Of a stretch of DNA of 28,280 nt, positions 1 to 7,410 are shown one piece after another; the first letter of the stretch is position 1, and each line of letters begins with the position of its first letter. A program made the position numbers and the translations under genes. Source of the DNA: an uncultured Oscillospiraceae bacterium (GTDB taxonomy: Bacteria; Bacillota; Clostridia; Oscillospirales; Oscillospiraceae); assembly GCA_900763705.1 (NCBI GenBank), contig CAAFLG010000005.1:1-28280 (forward strand), in the 5' to 3' direction. Under the pieces are notes generated by a model, which saw nothing but the letters and a program-made list of their open reading frames with translations, was not told the origin of the DNA and made no database searches.

Positions 1-15
1 AAAGATCAGATTCAT
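1..15 (-). CDS. 5' end of a gene cut by the window edge (probably TatD-family hydrolase)
   Basis: A leftward reading frame starts with ATG at bases 15-13, preceded by a good ribosome binding site (GAAGGAG, read on the minus strand from about base 27). Only five codons, M-N-L-I-F, are inside the window. It lies just after metG and its terminator. In Firmicutes a TatD-type metal-dependent deoxyribonuclease commonly follows metG and often begins with a short hydrophobic strand before the first metal-binding His. That identity is inferred from position and cannot be shown from five residues. Confidence 0.4.
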
Positions 16-32
16 GTTGTCTCCTTCTAAAA

Positions 33-57
33 AAGAGGGCCGGTTTCCGGCCCTCTT
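33..57 (-). terminator. Rho-independent terminator after metG
   Basis: Eleven-base-pair perfect stem (33-43 with 47-57) with a three-base loop. Read leftward it is followed by a run of six T (complement of the A run at 29-34). It ends the metG transcript; the next start codon lies only about 14 bases further on, so some readthrough into the next gene is plausible. Confidence 0.85.
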
Positions 58-69
58 CTTTTTGACTTT

Positions 70-2034
70 TTAGCAAAGCTTTGCGCCCGCGGGGATCTTG
101 TCGTCCACCATGATGAGGTTGAGCTTTTCCTCGCCCTTTTCGGTGTGGACGGCGGAGAGCAGCATGCCGCAGCTCTCGTGGCCCATCATCTTGCGCGGGG
201 GCAGGTTGACGATGGCAACGAGCGTCTTGCCGACAAGCTCCTCCGGCTCGTAGAACTTGTGGATGCCGGAGAGAATCTGACGGTCAGTGCCGGTGCCGTC
301 GTCGAGCGTGAAGCGCAGGAGCTTTTCGCTCTTCTTCACGGCCTCGCAGGCTTTGACCTTGACGGCGCGGAAGTCGGACTTGCAGAAGGTGTCGAAATCG
401 ACCTTTTCCTCCGCCATCGGCTCGAACTCCATCGCGGGGAGGGCGGCCTTCTTCTGCGCCTCCTGAATGGCCTCGAGCTCTTCAAGCGCCTTCTGCGCGT
501 CCACGCGCGGGAAGATGGCCTCGCCCTTGTGGACGGTGACGGTGGCGCTCAGGCTGCCCCACTTCGCGGCGCTGTCCCAATCGCGGCAGCACGCGCACGC
601 GCCGATCTGGTCGAAGATCTTCTCGCAGGAAGCGGGCATGAAGGGCGTGAGCAGCACCGTGCAGATGCGGATGCTCTCGAGCAGGTTGTACATGACGGAA
701 GCAAGGCGGGGCTTGTTCGCCTCGTCCTTGGCGAGCGCCCAGGGCGCGGTCTCGTCAATATACTTGTTGGCGCGCTGAATGCACTTGAAGATGAGCTCGA
801 GCGCGTTCTGGAACTGGAACTTCTCCATCTCGGTTTCATACTTGCCGCGCAGCGCGGAGAGCTGAGAGATGAGCTCGTCGTCGAGCGCATCGGCCTGACG
901 GCTTTCCGGCAGCGTGCCGCCGAAATATTTTTCGACCATGGCCGTCGTGCGGGAGACGAGGTTGCCGAGGTCGTTGGCGAGGTCGACATTGATGGTGTTG
1001 ATGAGCAGTTCATTCGAGAAGTTGCCGTCCGAGCCGAACGGGAACGTGCGCAGCAGGAAGAAGCGCAGCTCGTCTACGCCGAATTGCTTTTCGAGCATAT
1101 ACGGGTCAACGACGTTGCCCTTGGACTTACTCATCTTGCCGCCGTCCATCACGAGCCAGCCGTGGCCGTAAACGTGTTTGGGGAGCGGCATACCCATGCT
1201 CATGAGCATCGCGGGCCAGATGATGGAGTGGAAGCGGACGATCTCCTTGCCGACAAAGTGAACGTCGGCGGGCCAGAACTTGTCATAATCGTCGTACTTC
1301 TCGTTCATAAAGCCAAGCGCCGTGCAGTAGTTGAAGAGCGCATCGACCCAGACGTAAACGACGTGACCCGGGTCAAAGTCCACGGGGATGCCCCAGGTGA
1401 AGCTCGTGCGGGAGACGCAGAGGTCTTCAAGGCCCGGCTTGATGAAGTTGTTGACCATCTCGTTCACGCGGGAGGCGGGCTGGAGGAAATCGGTGTCCTC
1501 GAGCAGGTGCTGCACGCGGTCGGCGTACTTCGAAAGCTTGAAGAAGTAGGCCTCTTCCTCGGCGTCCTCGACCTCGCGGCCGCAGTCGGGACACTTGCCG
1601 TCAACGAGCTGGCTCTCGGTCCAGAAGCTCTCGCAGGGCTTGCAGTACTTGCCCTTGTAGGTGCCCTTGTAGATGTCGCCGTTGTCGTGCATCTTCTTGA
1701 AGATCTTCTGGATGGCCTCGACATGGTAGTCATCCGTTGTGCGGATGAAGCGGTCGTTCGAAATATTCATGAGCTTCCACAGATCGAGGATGCCCTTTTC
1801 GCCGCAGACGATGTTGTCGACGAACTGCTGCGGGGTCACGCCCGCGGCCTTGGCCTTATCTTCGATCTTCTGGCCGTGCTCGTCGGTGCCGGTCAGGAAC
1901 ATGACGTCATAGCCTGTCAGGCGCTTGTAGCGCGCCATCGCGTCGGTCGCCACGGTGCAGTAGGTGTGGCCGATGTGGAGCTTGTCGGAGGGGTAGTAGA
2001 TGGGGGTCGTGATATAGAATTTCTTCTTGTCCAT
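70..2034 (-). CDS. metG: Methionyl-tRNA synthetase
   Basis: This 654-residue class I aminoacyl-tRNA synthetase charges tRNA-Met with methionine in the cytoplasm. Visible features are the HIGH motif at residues 20-23, a zinc knuckle with C131/C134 and C148/C151 in the connective domain, the KMSKS loop at 300-304, the helical anticodon-binding domain (about 350-500), and a C-terminal Trbp111-like tRNA-binding OB domain (about 550-654) that usually supports dimerisation. Length is normal for the long bacterial form. The ATG at 2034 has a purine-rich RBS (AAGAGGAAA) upstream. It has its own promoter at 2090-2119, just beyond the dCMP deaminase gene, and a terminator at 33-57. Nothing is missing from the active site. 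Confidence 0.98.
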   Translation of the reverse strand: MDKKKFYITTPIYYPSDKLHIGHTYCTVATDAMARYKRLTGYDVMFLTGTDEHGQKIEDKAKAAGVTPQQFVDNIVCGEKGILDLWKLMNISNDRFIRTTDDYHVEAIQKIFKKMHDNGDIYKGTYKGKYCKPCESFWTESQLVDGKCPDCGREVEDAEEEAYFFKLSKYADRVQHLLEDTDFLQPASRVNEMVNNFIKPGLEDLCVSRTSFTWGIPVDFDPGHVVYVWVDALFNYCTALGFMNEKYDDYDKFWPADVHFVGKEIVRFHSIIWPAMLMSMGMPLPKHVYGHGWLVMDGGKMSKSKGNVVDPYMLEKQFGVDELRFFLLRTFPFGSDGNFSNELLINTINVDLANDLGNLVSRTTAMVEKYFGGTLPESRQADALDDELISQLSALRGKYETEMEKFQFQNALELIFKCIQRANKYIDETAPWALAKDEANKPRLASVMYNLLESIRICTVLLTPFMPASCEKIFDQIGACACCRDWDSAAKWGSLSATVTVHKGEAIFPRVDAQKALEELEAIQEAQKKAALPAMEFEPMAEEKVDFDTFCKSDFRAVKVKACEAVKKSEKLLRFTLDDGTGTDRQILSGIHKFYEPEELVGKTLVAIVNLPPRKMMGHESCGMLLSAVHTEKGEEKLNLIMVDDKIPAGAKLC

Positions 2035-2089
2035 TGGTGTTTTCCTCTTTTCTGCCCGCGCCGAATGAAAGCGGGGCGTAATTATTTAC

Positions 2090-2119
2090 AGTTTACCACC
2101 GAAAGGGCGGTATTTGCAA
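2090..2119 (-). promoter_or_regulatory. Predicted sigma-A promoter of metG
   Basis: Read leftward: TTGCAA at 2119-2114, an 18-base spacer, then TAAACT at 2095-2090 preceded by TGG (extended -10). The transcript would start about 50 bases before the metG ATG. It lies between metG and the dCMP deaminase stop, so metG can be expressed independently of the upstream operon. Assigned by consensus only. Confidence 0.55.
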
Positions 2120-2124
2120 GGTCT

Positions 2125-2595
2125 TTACAAAGAATCATCCTCGTCGATCCATTTCTGAACCGGCACGATATCATAGTCCTCCTCCGTCCTTCGGATGACC
2201 ACCTCGTCAAGCCCCGCGTTGATGATCATGCGGCGGCACATGGGACAGCTCGTCGCGTCGTGCAGCAGCTCGCCGCTGCGCGCGTCGCGGCCGACTAAAT
2301 AGATCGTCGCGCCGACCATGTCGCGCCGCTGGGCGGAGATGATGGCGTTTGCCTCGGCGTGGACGCTGCGGCAGAGCTCGTAGCGCTCGCCGCGCGGGAC
2401 CTTGAGCTGCTCGCGCGTGCAGTAGCCGAGGTCGACGCAGTTTTTGCGTCCGCGCGGCGCGCCGTTGTAGCCGGTGGAGATGATCTCGTCGTTTTTGACG
2501 ATGATCGCACCGTAGACGCGGCGCAGGCACGTCGCGCGCTCGAGCACCGTCTGCGCGATGTCTAAGTAGTAATTTCGCTTGCTGACACGCTCCAT
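2125..2595 (-). CDS. dCMP deaminase (ComEB/CMP-dCMP deaminase family)
   Basis: The 156-residue protein belongs to the zinc-dependent cytidine/deoxycytidylate deaminase family and should convert dCMP to dUMP, feeding thymidylate synthesis. The catalytic HAE motif is at residues 79-81 and the second zinc motif CPMC is at 117-120. The family more often reads PCxxC; here Ser precedes the first Cys. The C-x2-C and HAE ligands are all present, so it should be active. The ATG at 2595 is preceded by a strong AAGGAGG. It closes a leftward run with thymidine kinase and mutY, so the operon has a nucleotide-pool and DNA-maintenance flavour. The Bacillus orthologue is called ComEB; a competence role is not implied here. 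Confidence 0.9.
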   Translation of the reverse strand: MERVSKRNYYLDIAQTVLERATCLRRVYGAIIVKNDEIISTGYNGAPRGRKNCVDLGYCTREQLKVPRGERYELCRSVHAEANAIISAQRRDMVGATIYLVGRDARSGELLHDATSCPMCRRMIINAGLDEVVIRRTEEDYDIVPVQKWIDEDDSL

Positions 2596-2641
2596 ATTGA
2601 GTCCTCCTTGTATTGATGAGAAAGAATATTACGATTTGCTA

Positions 2642-2983
2642 TCAGAATTCGTGCGCACAGTACGGGCAGCGGCCATAGTCGAAGTCGAGCACCGCCCCGC
2701 AGACGGGACACTTTTTGCGCGGCAGACCGCCCGGCGCGTCGGGCGGGAGATAGCCGGAGCCGGTCTTTGCCTCGTCCGCCGTACCTGCGAATTTGTCGCT
2801 GCCGGGCTGGAAGAATTCGAGCTTTCCGCACTTGGGACAGACGTAAATTTCGATCTCCATCGCCCCCGCGAAGAGATTCGGCAGGTCGCCGAGCACCCAG
2901 CCGGTCTGGCCAAGCTGGAATTTCTCACGCTTGATAAAGCGCATCCCCGCGCCGCAGCGCAGGCAGCTGAGCTGGTTTGCCAT
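2642..2983 (-). CDS. Small four-knuckle zinc-ribbon protein, function unknown
   Basis: A 113-residue protein with four CxxC knuckles: C7/C10, C49/C52, C92/C95 and C106/C109, which suggests two zinc ribbons, one in the N-terminal half and one at the C-terminus. Between them is a beta-rich segment and a Pro/Gly-rich linker (about 75-90). There is no signal peptide or membrane segment. Its start follows the stop of the upstream radical SAM gene after one base, and its RBS (AGGGGG) lies inside the end of that gene, so the two are probably translated together. The N-terminal half resembles uncharacterised clostridial zinc-ribbon proteins; no enzymatic motif is visible. A nucleic-acid or protein-binding partner role is a guess only. 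Confidence 0.75.
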   Translation of the reverse strand: MANQLSCLRCGAGMRFIKREKFQLGQTGWVLGDLPNLFAGAMEIEIYVCPKCGKLEFFQPGSDKFAGTADEAKTGSGYLPPDAPGGLPRKKCPVCGAVLDFDYGRCPYCAHEF

Positions 2984-2984
2984 C

Positions 2985-3857
2985 TTATACCCCCTGTAGG
3001 TCGAAAACGGGTGTGTATTCCTCTTTCGCGCTCGAAAGCTCCTGACAAAAGCCGTCGGTCAGGCCGCAGTCGCGCATGTATTGCACCGCCGTGCGGTACT
3101 CGCGCTCATTTAAGCGCCGCGCGAGCGCGCCGGTCGCGCCGCTCTGCGGCGTATACTGGCTCATGAGCGAAAAGAGCACCGTCTTTGGTGGAAAATGCGT
3201 CGAGACATAGTCGATGACACGCTTGGTGTTCTCCATCTGTCCCGGCAGGACGAGATGGCGCAGGATGACGCCGGAGCGCATCAGCCCGTCGTCGCCAATT
3301 TTGTATGCACCGACCTGGCGCACCATCTCGTCGATGGCCGCGGCGGTGACTTCAAAGTAGTCCGGCGCGGCGGAAAGCTCGCGCGCGGGGCGTTCCATGG
3401 CGTATTTTAAGTCGGGCAGATAGATCTGTACCTTACCCTCAAGCGTTCTGAGCGTTTCGACGCGCTCGTAGCCGCCGCTGTTCCACACAACGGGGACGGG
3501 AAGCGGCTGATCCAGCGCTTCGAGCACCCAGGGGGTGAAGTGCGTGGGCGTGACAAGATCGATGCAGTGCGCGCCCTGCGAAACGAGGCCTTCCATGATC
3601 TCGCGCAGATGTGCCGGCGTAATGACCTTGCCGAAATTCTCGTGGCTGATGCGCCCGTTCTGGCAGAACATGCAGCCTAAATTGCAGCCTGAAAAGAAGA
3701 TGCAGCCCGCGCCGTTTTTTCCGCTGAGCACGGGCTCTTCCCACAGGTGCAGCATCGCGCGCGCGACAACGAGCCCCGCGGGCATGCGGCAGACGCCGCC
3801 CGCTTTTTTCTCCGTGCGCTCCGCATTGCAGCGGCGGGGACAGATCTCGCAGCGCAT
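2985..3857 (-). CDS. Radical SAM protein, pyruvate formate-lyase activating enzyme-like (COG1313 type)
   Basis: This 290-residue protein carries the radical SAM cluster motif CNLGCMFC (C58, C62, C65) that binds the [4Fe-4S] cluster cleaving S-adenosylmethionine. The N-terminus has four further cysteines (C3, C6, C10 and C23, in CEICPRRC and GVC) that could hold a second metal site. The start is set at the ATG at 3857, which overlaps the thymidine kinase stop as TGATG, giving translational coupling; an upstream ATG at 3923 would lie inside that gene and add non-family sequence. It resembles glycyl-radical-enzyme activases, but no glycyl radical enzyme is encoded here, and this subfamily has no agreed substrate. 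The zinc-ribbon gene follows directly. Confidence 0.85.
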   Translation of the reverse strand: MRCEICPRRCNAERTEKKAGGVCRMPAGLVVARAMLHLWEEPVLSGKNGAGCIFFSGCNLGCMFCQNGRISHENFGKVITPAHLREIMEGLVSQGAHCIDLVTPTHFTPWVLEALDQPLPVPVVWNSGGYERVETLRTLEGKVQIYLPDLKYAMERPARELSAAPDYFEVTAAAIDEMVRQVGAYKIGDDGLMRSGVILRHLVLPGQMENTKRVIDYVSTHFPPKTVLFSLMSQYTPQSGATGALARRLNEREYRTAVQYMRDCGLTDGFCQELSSAKEEYTPVFDLQGV

Positions 3858-4450
3858 CAGTCGCCCGTGCCCTGACCGTTGAAGTCGGGGCCGAGGTCGC
3901 CGAGCATCCAGTGCTTGCGGCACAGGCCGATGTACTGGTCGTTCGCGCCGATGACGACCTGCGCACCCTGCTTGACGACATGGCCCTGCGCGTCAAAGCG
4001 CGCGTTGAACGCGGCCTTTTTGCCGCACCAGCAGATGGTCTTGACCTCTTCTAACTTGTCGGCCATGACAAGCAGCTCGTAGCTGCCGGGGAAAAGGTCA
4101 CCCTTGAAGTCGGCGCGCAGCCCGTAGCAGAGGACGGGGATGCCGCAGTCGTCGACGAGATGGACGAGGTATAAGACCTCCTCCTTTGTCAAAAACTGCG
4201 CCTCGTCGACGATGATGCAGGCGTTCTTTTTGAGTTCCTCCTCGTCCATCTGCCGCATCTCATGGAAGTAGACGCAGGGATATTCGAGGCCGATGCGCGA
4301 GTGCACCATGTGGTCGCCGTCGCGCGTGTCGAGCTGGGGCTTGCAGAGGAGCGTCTTCTGCCCGCGCTCTTCGTAGTTGAAGCGCGCCATCAGCGCGTTG
4401 GCCGTCTTGCTCGAGCCCATCGCGCCGTATTTGAAGTAAAGCTGTGCCAT
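3857..4450 (-). CDS. tdk: Thymidine kinase
   Basis: A 197-residue type II thymidine kinase that phosphorylates thymidine to dTMP in the salvage pathway. The P-loop GAMGSSKT is at residues 9-16, the DEAQ motif at 82-85, and the zinc-binding lasso domain near the C-terminus has CWC (140-142) and CRKH (177-180). The start is the ATG at 4450, giving the family-typical MAQLYFKYG beginning with a GAGGGAGAA RBS about nine bases upstream; a longer frame back to 4501 has no support. It sits between mutY (19 bases) and the radical SAM gene (overlap). With dCMP deaminase it covers salvage and de novo routes toward dTMP. Confidence 0.96.
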   Translation of the reverse strand: MAQLYFKYGAMGSSKTANALMARFNYEERGQKTLLCKPQLDTRDGDHMVHSRIGLEYPCVYFHEMRQMDEEELKKNACIIVDEAQFLTKEEVLYLVHLVDDCGIPVLCYGLRADFKGDLFPGSYELLVMADKLEEVKTICWCGKKAAFNARFDAQGHVVKQGAQVVIGANDQYIGLCRKHWMLGDLGPDFNGQGTGD

Positions 4451-4469
4451 GGTCGTTGTTCTCCCTCTC

Positions 4470-5537
4470 TTATTGCAGCCGCGCGCGAACGAGCGCGGCA
4501 AATTTCTTGAATGCGGTGGGGATGGCGGCGGCGTCGAACGCCGCGGCGTCCGCCCAGAATAGATCGTCGTTTTCGCCCGTCACGTCGGCGAAGTAGCCCT
4601 TCATATCCCACTCGATGTGGGTGAAGATGTGCTTTGCGCTGCCCGCGGGCTCGATGGACTTTGCCGAAAGTCCCATCTGCGCGAGCGCGAGCGAAACGCC
4701 CGCTTCGTCGAGGTTCCCCAAAACGCTCGGGAATTCCCAGAGTGAGGCGAGAAGCCCCGTGTCCGCGCGCTTTCGCAGCGCGGTCTTGCCGTTTTGAAAG
4801 AGCAGCAGCACGGTGCGCTCTTCGATCTTGCGCGCCTTTTTCTTTGCGCGCACGGGAAGAATCTCGGTGAGACCGTTTTTGTATGCCTCGCACATCGTGC
4901 GCGCGGGGCAGATATCGCACTTCGGCGCGCCGTTCGGCAGGCACACCGTCGCGCCGAGGTCCATCATCGCCTGATTGTACGCACCGGGGCGGGCTAAGTC
5001 GATGGCGTCGTTGAGATGCGCAGTGAATTGCTTTCGCACCTTCGCGTCCATGATGTCGTCGGCGCAGCCGCTGACGCGCGCGGCGACGCGCAGCAGATTT
5101 CCATCCACCGCGGCGACCGGCTCGCCGAAGTTGATCGAGGCGATGGCGGCGGCGGTGTAGTCGCCGATGCCGGGGAGCGTTTTGAGACTTGCACAAGTGC
5201 GCGGCAACTCGCCGTCAAAGTCCGAGACGATGACCTTTGCCGCCTTTTGCAGATTCCGCGCCCGCGAGTAGTAGCCGAGCCCCTCCCAGAGCTTCAAGAG
5301 CCGTTCCTCCGGCACGGTGGCTAACGCCGCGGCGTCGGGCAGCTCTGCCATGAAGCGCTCGAAGTACGGAATGACGGCGCTCACGCGCGTCTGCTGGAGC
5401 ATGATCTCCGAGACCCATGTGCGGTACGGCGTGACGACGCTGCGCCAAGGCAGCGTCCGCCCGTTCAAATCATACCACGCAAGAAGCGGCGCGGTCATCG
5501 CAGTTAAGTTTTCCCAGTGTTCTCTCATAAGTCTCAT
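4470..5537 (-). CDS. mutY: A/G-specific adenine DNA glycosylase
   Basis: A 355-residue MutY removes adenine mispaired with 8-oxoguanine in base excision repair. Seen: catalytic Glu44 in SEIMLQQT, the helix-hairpin-helix LPGIGDY at 121-127, catalytic Asp145 in AVDGN, the [4Fe-4S] cysteines C199, C207, C210 and C216, and a C-terminal NUDIX-like 8-oxoG recognition domain (about 230-355). The first cysteine gap is seven residues rather than the six of E. coli MutY, from the insertion in CLPNGAPKC; from memory this form is common in clostridia. The start at 5537 overlaps the upstream radical SAM stop as ATGA, implying coupled translation. No key residue is missing. Confidence 0.95.
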   Translation of the reverse strand: MRLMREHWENLTAMTAPLLAWYDLNGRTLPWRSVVTPYRTWVSEIMLQQTRVSAVIPYFERFMAELPDAAALATVPEERLLKLWEGLGYYSRARNLQKAAKVIVSDFDGELPRTCASLKTLPGIGDYTAAAIASINFGEPVAAVDGNLLRVAARVSGCADDIMDAKVRKQFTAHLNDAIDLARPGAYNQAMMDLGATVCLPNGAPKCDICPARTMCEAYKNGLTEILPVRAKKKARKIEERTVLLLFQNGKTALRKRADTGLLASLWEFPSVLGNLDEAGVSLALAQMGLSAKSIEPAGSAKHIFTHIEWDMKGYFADVTGENDDLFWADAAAFDAAAIPTAFKKFAALVRARLQ

Positions 5538-6373
5538 TTATTGAAGCGCGCGGCAAAACCGCAGCGGCGGCAGAGCTCTTCGGCGGGTCTTCGCTGCGAG
5601 AAGCCCTCGCGCAGCGCGCACGCGCGCGGACTTTCGAGGATTTCCGCAAGCGGCTGGGTGAAGAGGTTTCCCAGCGGGATGTCGCCCTCGTGATCGAGGC
5701 AGCAGGGCACGACCGTGCCGTCGACAAGCACGCCGAGCTGGTCGCGCAGGCCGTAGCAGAACTGTGCGCCGGATTCGCCGGCGCTCAGATCAGGCCAGTC
5801 GAACTTGCCCGCGCGCTCCAAGTAGAGGTGGTCGCGCAGAAGAAAGCTGCCGTTTCGCATCTCGGGCCAGTTATCGCCTGTGCGAGAGCGCAGAAAGGCA
5901 AGAATTTCGCCGTTGCGCGCGTCCGCGCCGCCGTCGTTCCAGAGGCGTAGCGCGACGATGACGCCTTTTTTCGCGGCCTTTTCAGCAAAGTTCCAGACCT
6001 GTGTCAGGTAAGAAAGCTCCTGCTCGTCCGCGCCGTCGTTGCCCTCAAAACTGTGGAGCGAGACGCTGATCTTGTGCAGGCTCTCGGCGGCAAGCAGCTC
6101 ATCGAAACGCTTTTGGAGCAGCGTGCCGTTCGTCGTGATGCAGATCTTCATGTCCCGCGCCTTGGCGAGGGCGAAGAGAGTCGTAAGCTCAGGGTGCAGC
6201 AGCGGCTCGCCCATCACATGCAGGTAGACGTACTGCACATACCCCTCAAGCCGCGAGAGGACGAGGCCGAATTCCTGTGCGCTCATCGTGCGCGGCGCGC
6301 GCTTCGTCTTGGGGCAGAAGGAGCAGGCGAGGTTGCAGCGGTTTGTGATCTCGACATAGGCTTTTTTCAGCAT
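5534..6373 (-). CDS. Radical SAM protein with C-terminal SPASM-like cysteines
   Basis: A 279-residue radical SAM enzyme: the cluster motif CNLACSFC has C13, C17 and C20 right at the N-terminus. The C-terminal third contains further cysteines (CYG, VPCCLD, and ELCRRCG near the end), a pattern like the SPASM/twitch domain that binds auxiliary Fe-S clusters. It is the first gene of a leftward operon with an RBS (AAAGGAG) and promoter just upstream, and it overlaps mutY by four bases. No peptide-precursor gene of the kind modified by SPASM enzymes is visible beside it. Substrate unknown; homologues are often annotated only as radical SAM/SPASM proteins. Confidence 0.85.
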   Translation of the reverse strand: MLKKAYVEITNRCNLACSFCPKTKRAPRTMSAQEFGLVLSRLEGYVQYVYLHVMGEPLLHPELTTLFALAKARDMKICITTNGTLLQKRFDELLAAESLHKISVSLHSFEGNDGADEQELSYLTQVWNFAEKAAKKGVIVALRLWNDGGADARNGEILAFLRSRTGDNWPEMRNGSFLLRDHLYLERAGKFDWPDLSAGESGAQFCYGLRDQLGVLVDGTVVPCCLDHEGDIPLGNLFTQPLAEILESPRACALREGFSQRRPAEELCRRCGFAARFNK

Positions 6374-6413
6374 CGCGCGGCTCCTTTCCTGAGGTCGGGG
6401 GATAGATTCAAAT

Positions 6414-6441
6414 ATTTTACCATATCCGCGCGATTTTGCAA
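6414..6441 (-). promoter_or_regulatory. Predicted sigma-A promoter of the radical SAM-mutY-tdk operon
   Basis: Read leftward: TTGCAA at 6441-6436, a 16-base spacer, then TAAAAT at 6419-6414 preceded by TGG (extended -10). It shares the TTGCAA / TGG-extended design of the metG promoter. The start codon is about 40 bases downstream. Confidence 0.6.
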
Positions 6442-6452
6442 AGCCTTTTCCC

Positions 6453-6481
6453 TTGCGCCGCGCCGCGGCGTCTGCTATAAT
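6453..6481 (+). promoter_or_regulatory. Predicted sigma-A promoter of the MBL-fold gene
   Basis: TTGCGC at 6453-6458, a 17-base spacer and a perfect TATAAT at 6476-6481 with an extended TGC before it. It is divergent from the operon promoter at 6414-6441, the two -35 boxes being about 11 bases apart. Confidence 0.7.
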
Positions 6482-6525
6482 CCTACAAGCAAACTTCCAT
6501 CCTCCACAGCGAAAGGAGAAACCGC

Positions 6526-7302
6526 ATGACCGTCACGTTTATCGCCCACAGCGCGTATCTTGTCGAATGGGACAAGTTTTACACGCTCTTTGACTACACC
6601 TACGAGCCCGACTACACGGGCGCGCTGCCGGAATTAAACCCCGAAAAGCCCTTGCTCGTCTTTGCGAGCCACAGCCACGAGGATCACTTCGACGCGAAGG
6701 TGTTCACACTTTTGGAAAAGTATCCCGACGCGCGATTTTTTGTCTCGCGCGATACGCGCCTTACCGAGCGCAAGCGGCAATGGCTGAACATCTCCGACGA
6801 GGCCTTTGCCCGCACGACCGTCCTGCGGCCCGACAGCATTTTGCTCACCGACGTCGCGGGCGAGGATTTAAGCATCCGCGCCATCAAGTCGACGGACATC
6901 GGCAACGCGTATCTCCTGCGCTGCGAGGGGAAGATGGTCTACCACGGGGGCGACCTCAACTGGTGGAACTGGGAGAGCGAGGGCAAGGCGTATTGCAATA
7001 ATATGGCCGCCCATTACCGCGCGGCGATCGAAAAGCTCGCCTCGGCGGTTGAAAACGAGGCGACGGACAACGCCATCGCGCCCGGGATCACAGCGGCGAT
7101 GGCGCCGCTCGACCCGAGACTCGGCGAAGGGAGCGAGGGGCTTGGCATCGAATATCTGCTGAAAAATGTGACGGTGCAGCACATCTTCCCGATGCACATG
7201 TGGAAAAAGTACGGGGTCATCGACCGCTATCTTGCCGCCCATCCCGCGCAGAAGGACGCGATCGAGCGCATCACGCGCGAGGGCGAGACCTTTGCGATCT
7301 GA
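6526..7302 (+). CDS. Metallo-beta-lactamase-fold hydrolase (Lactamase_B_3/UlaG-like)
   Basis: A 258-residue cytoplasmic protein with the metal-binding motif HSHEDH at residues 49-54, a GGD strand (in YHGGD) in the middle, and a late histidine in FPMHMW, consistent with a di-metal hydrolase. The N-terminus (MTVTFIAHSAYLVEW) is the usual beta-strand opening of the UlaG-like branch. The ATG at 6526 has an AAAGGAG RBS and a clear promoter. It is monocistronic, ending at a bidirectional terminator. The substrate cannot be told from sequence: the fold covers lactonases, nucleases and phosphodiesterases. Confidence 0.85.
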   Translation: MTVTFIAHSAYLVEWDKFYTLFDYTYEPDYTGALPELNPEKPLLVFASHSHEDHFDAKVFTLLEKYPDARFFVSRDTRLTERKRQWLNISDEAFARTTVLRPDSILLTDVAGEDLSIRAIKSTDIGNAYLLRCEGKMVYHGGDLNWWNWESEGKAYCNNMAAHYRAAIEKLASAVENEATDNAIAPGITAAMAPLDPRLGEGSEGLGIEYLLKNVTVQHIFPMHMWKKYGVIDRYLAAHPAQKDAIERITREGETFAI

Positions 7303-7324
7303 AACTGAATAAGAGATGGGAAAA

Positions 7325-7352
7325 GCCCCCTCCGCCGACTGGCGGAGGGGGC
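7325..7352. terminator. Bidirectional terminator between MBL-fold gene and M14 peptidase gene
   Basis: Perfect 12-base-pair stem (7325-7336 with 7341-7352) with a four-base loop between two convergent genes. The minus-strand copy is followed by TTTTCCC and the plus-strand copy by TTCCCTTT, so it can serve both directions; neither T tract is long. Confidence 0.75.
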
Positions 7353-7410
7353 TTCCCTTTGGGATGCGACAAGCGAGGGGAGGAACCTCTGCGCGTTTTT
7401 ACAGCTTTTC

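Noticed and set aside
145..2298. A 717-codon open frame on the plus strand opposite metG
   Set aside because: It is antisense to an unmistakable metG, has no family similarity, is Val/Leu/Glu/Arg-rich as expected from the complement of high-GC codons, and has no RBS. The same holds for the long antisense frames at 8266-9714 (+), 17013-18626 (-), 18844-20352 (-) and 22254-23849 (-).
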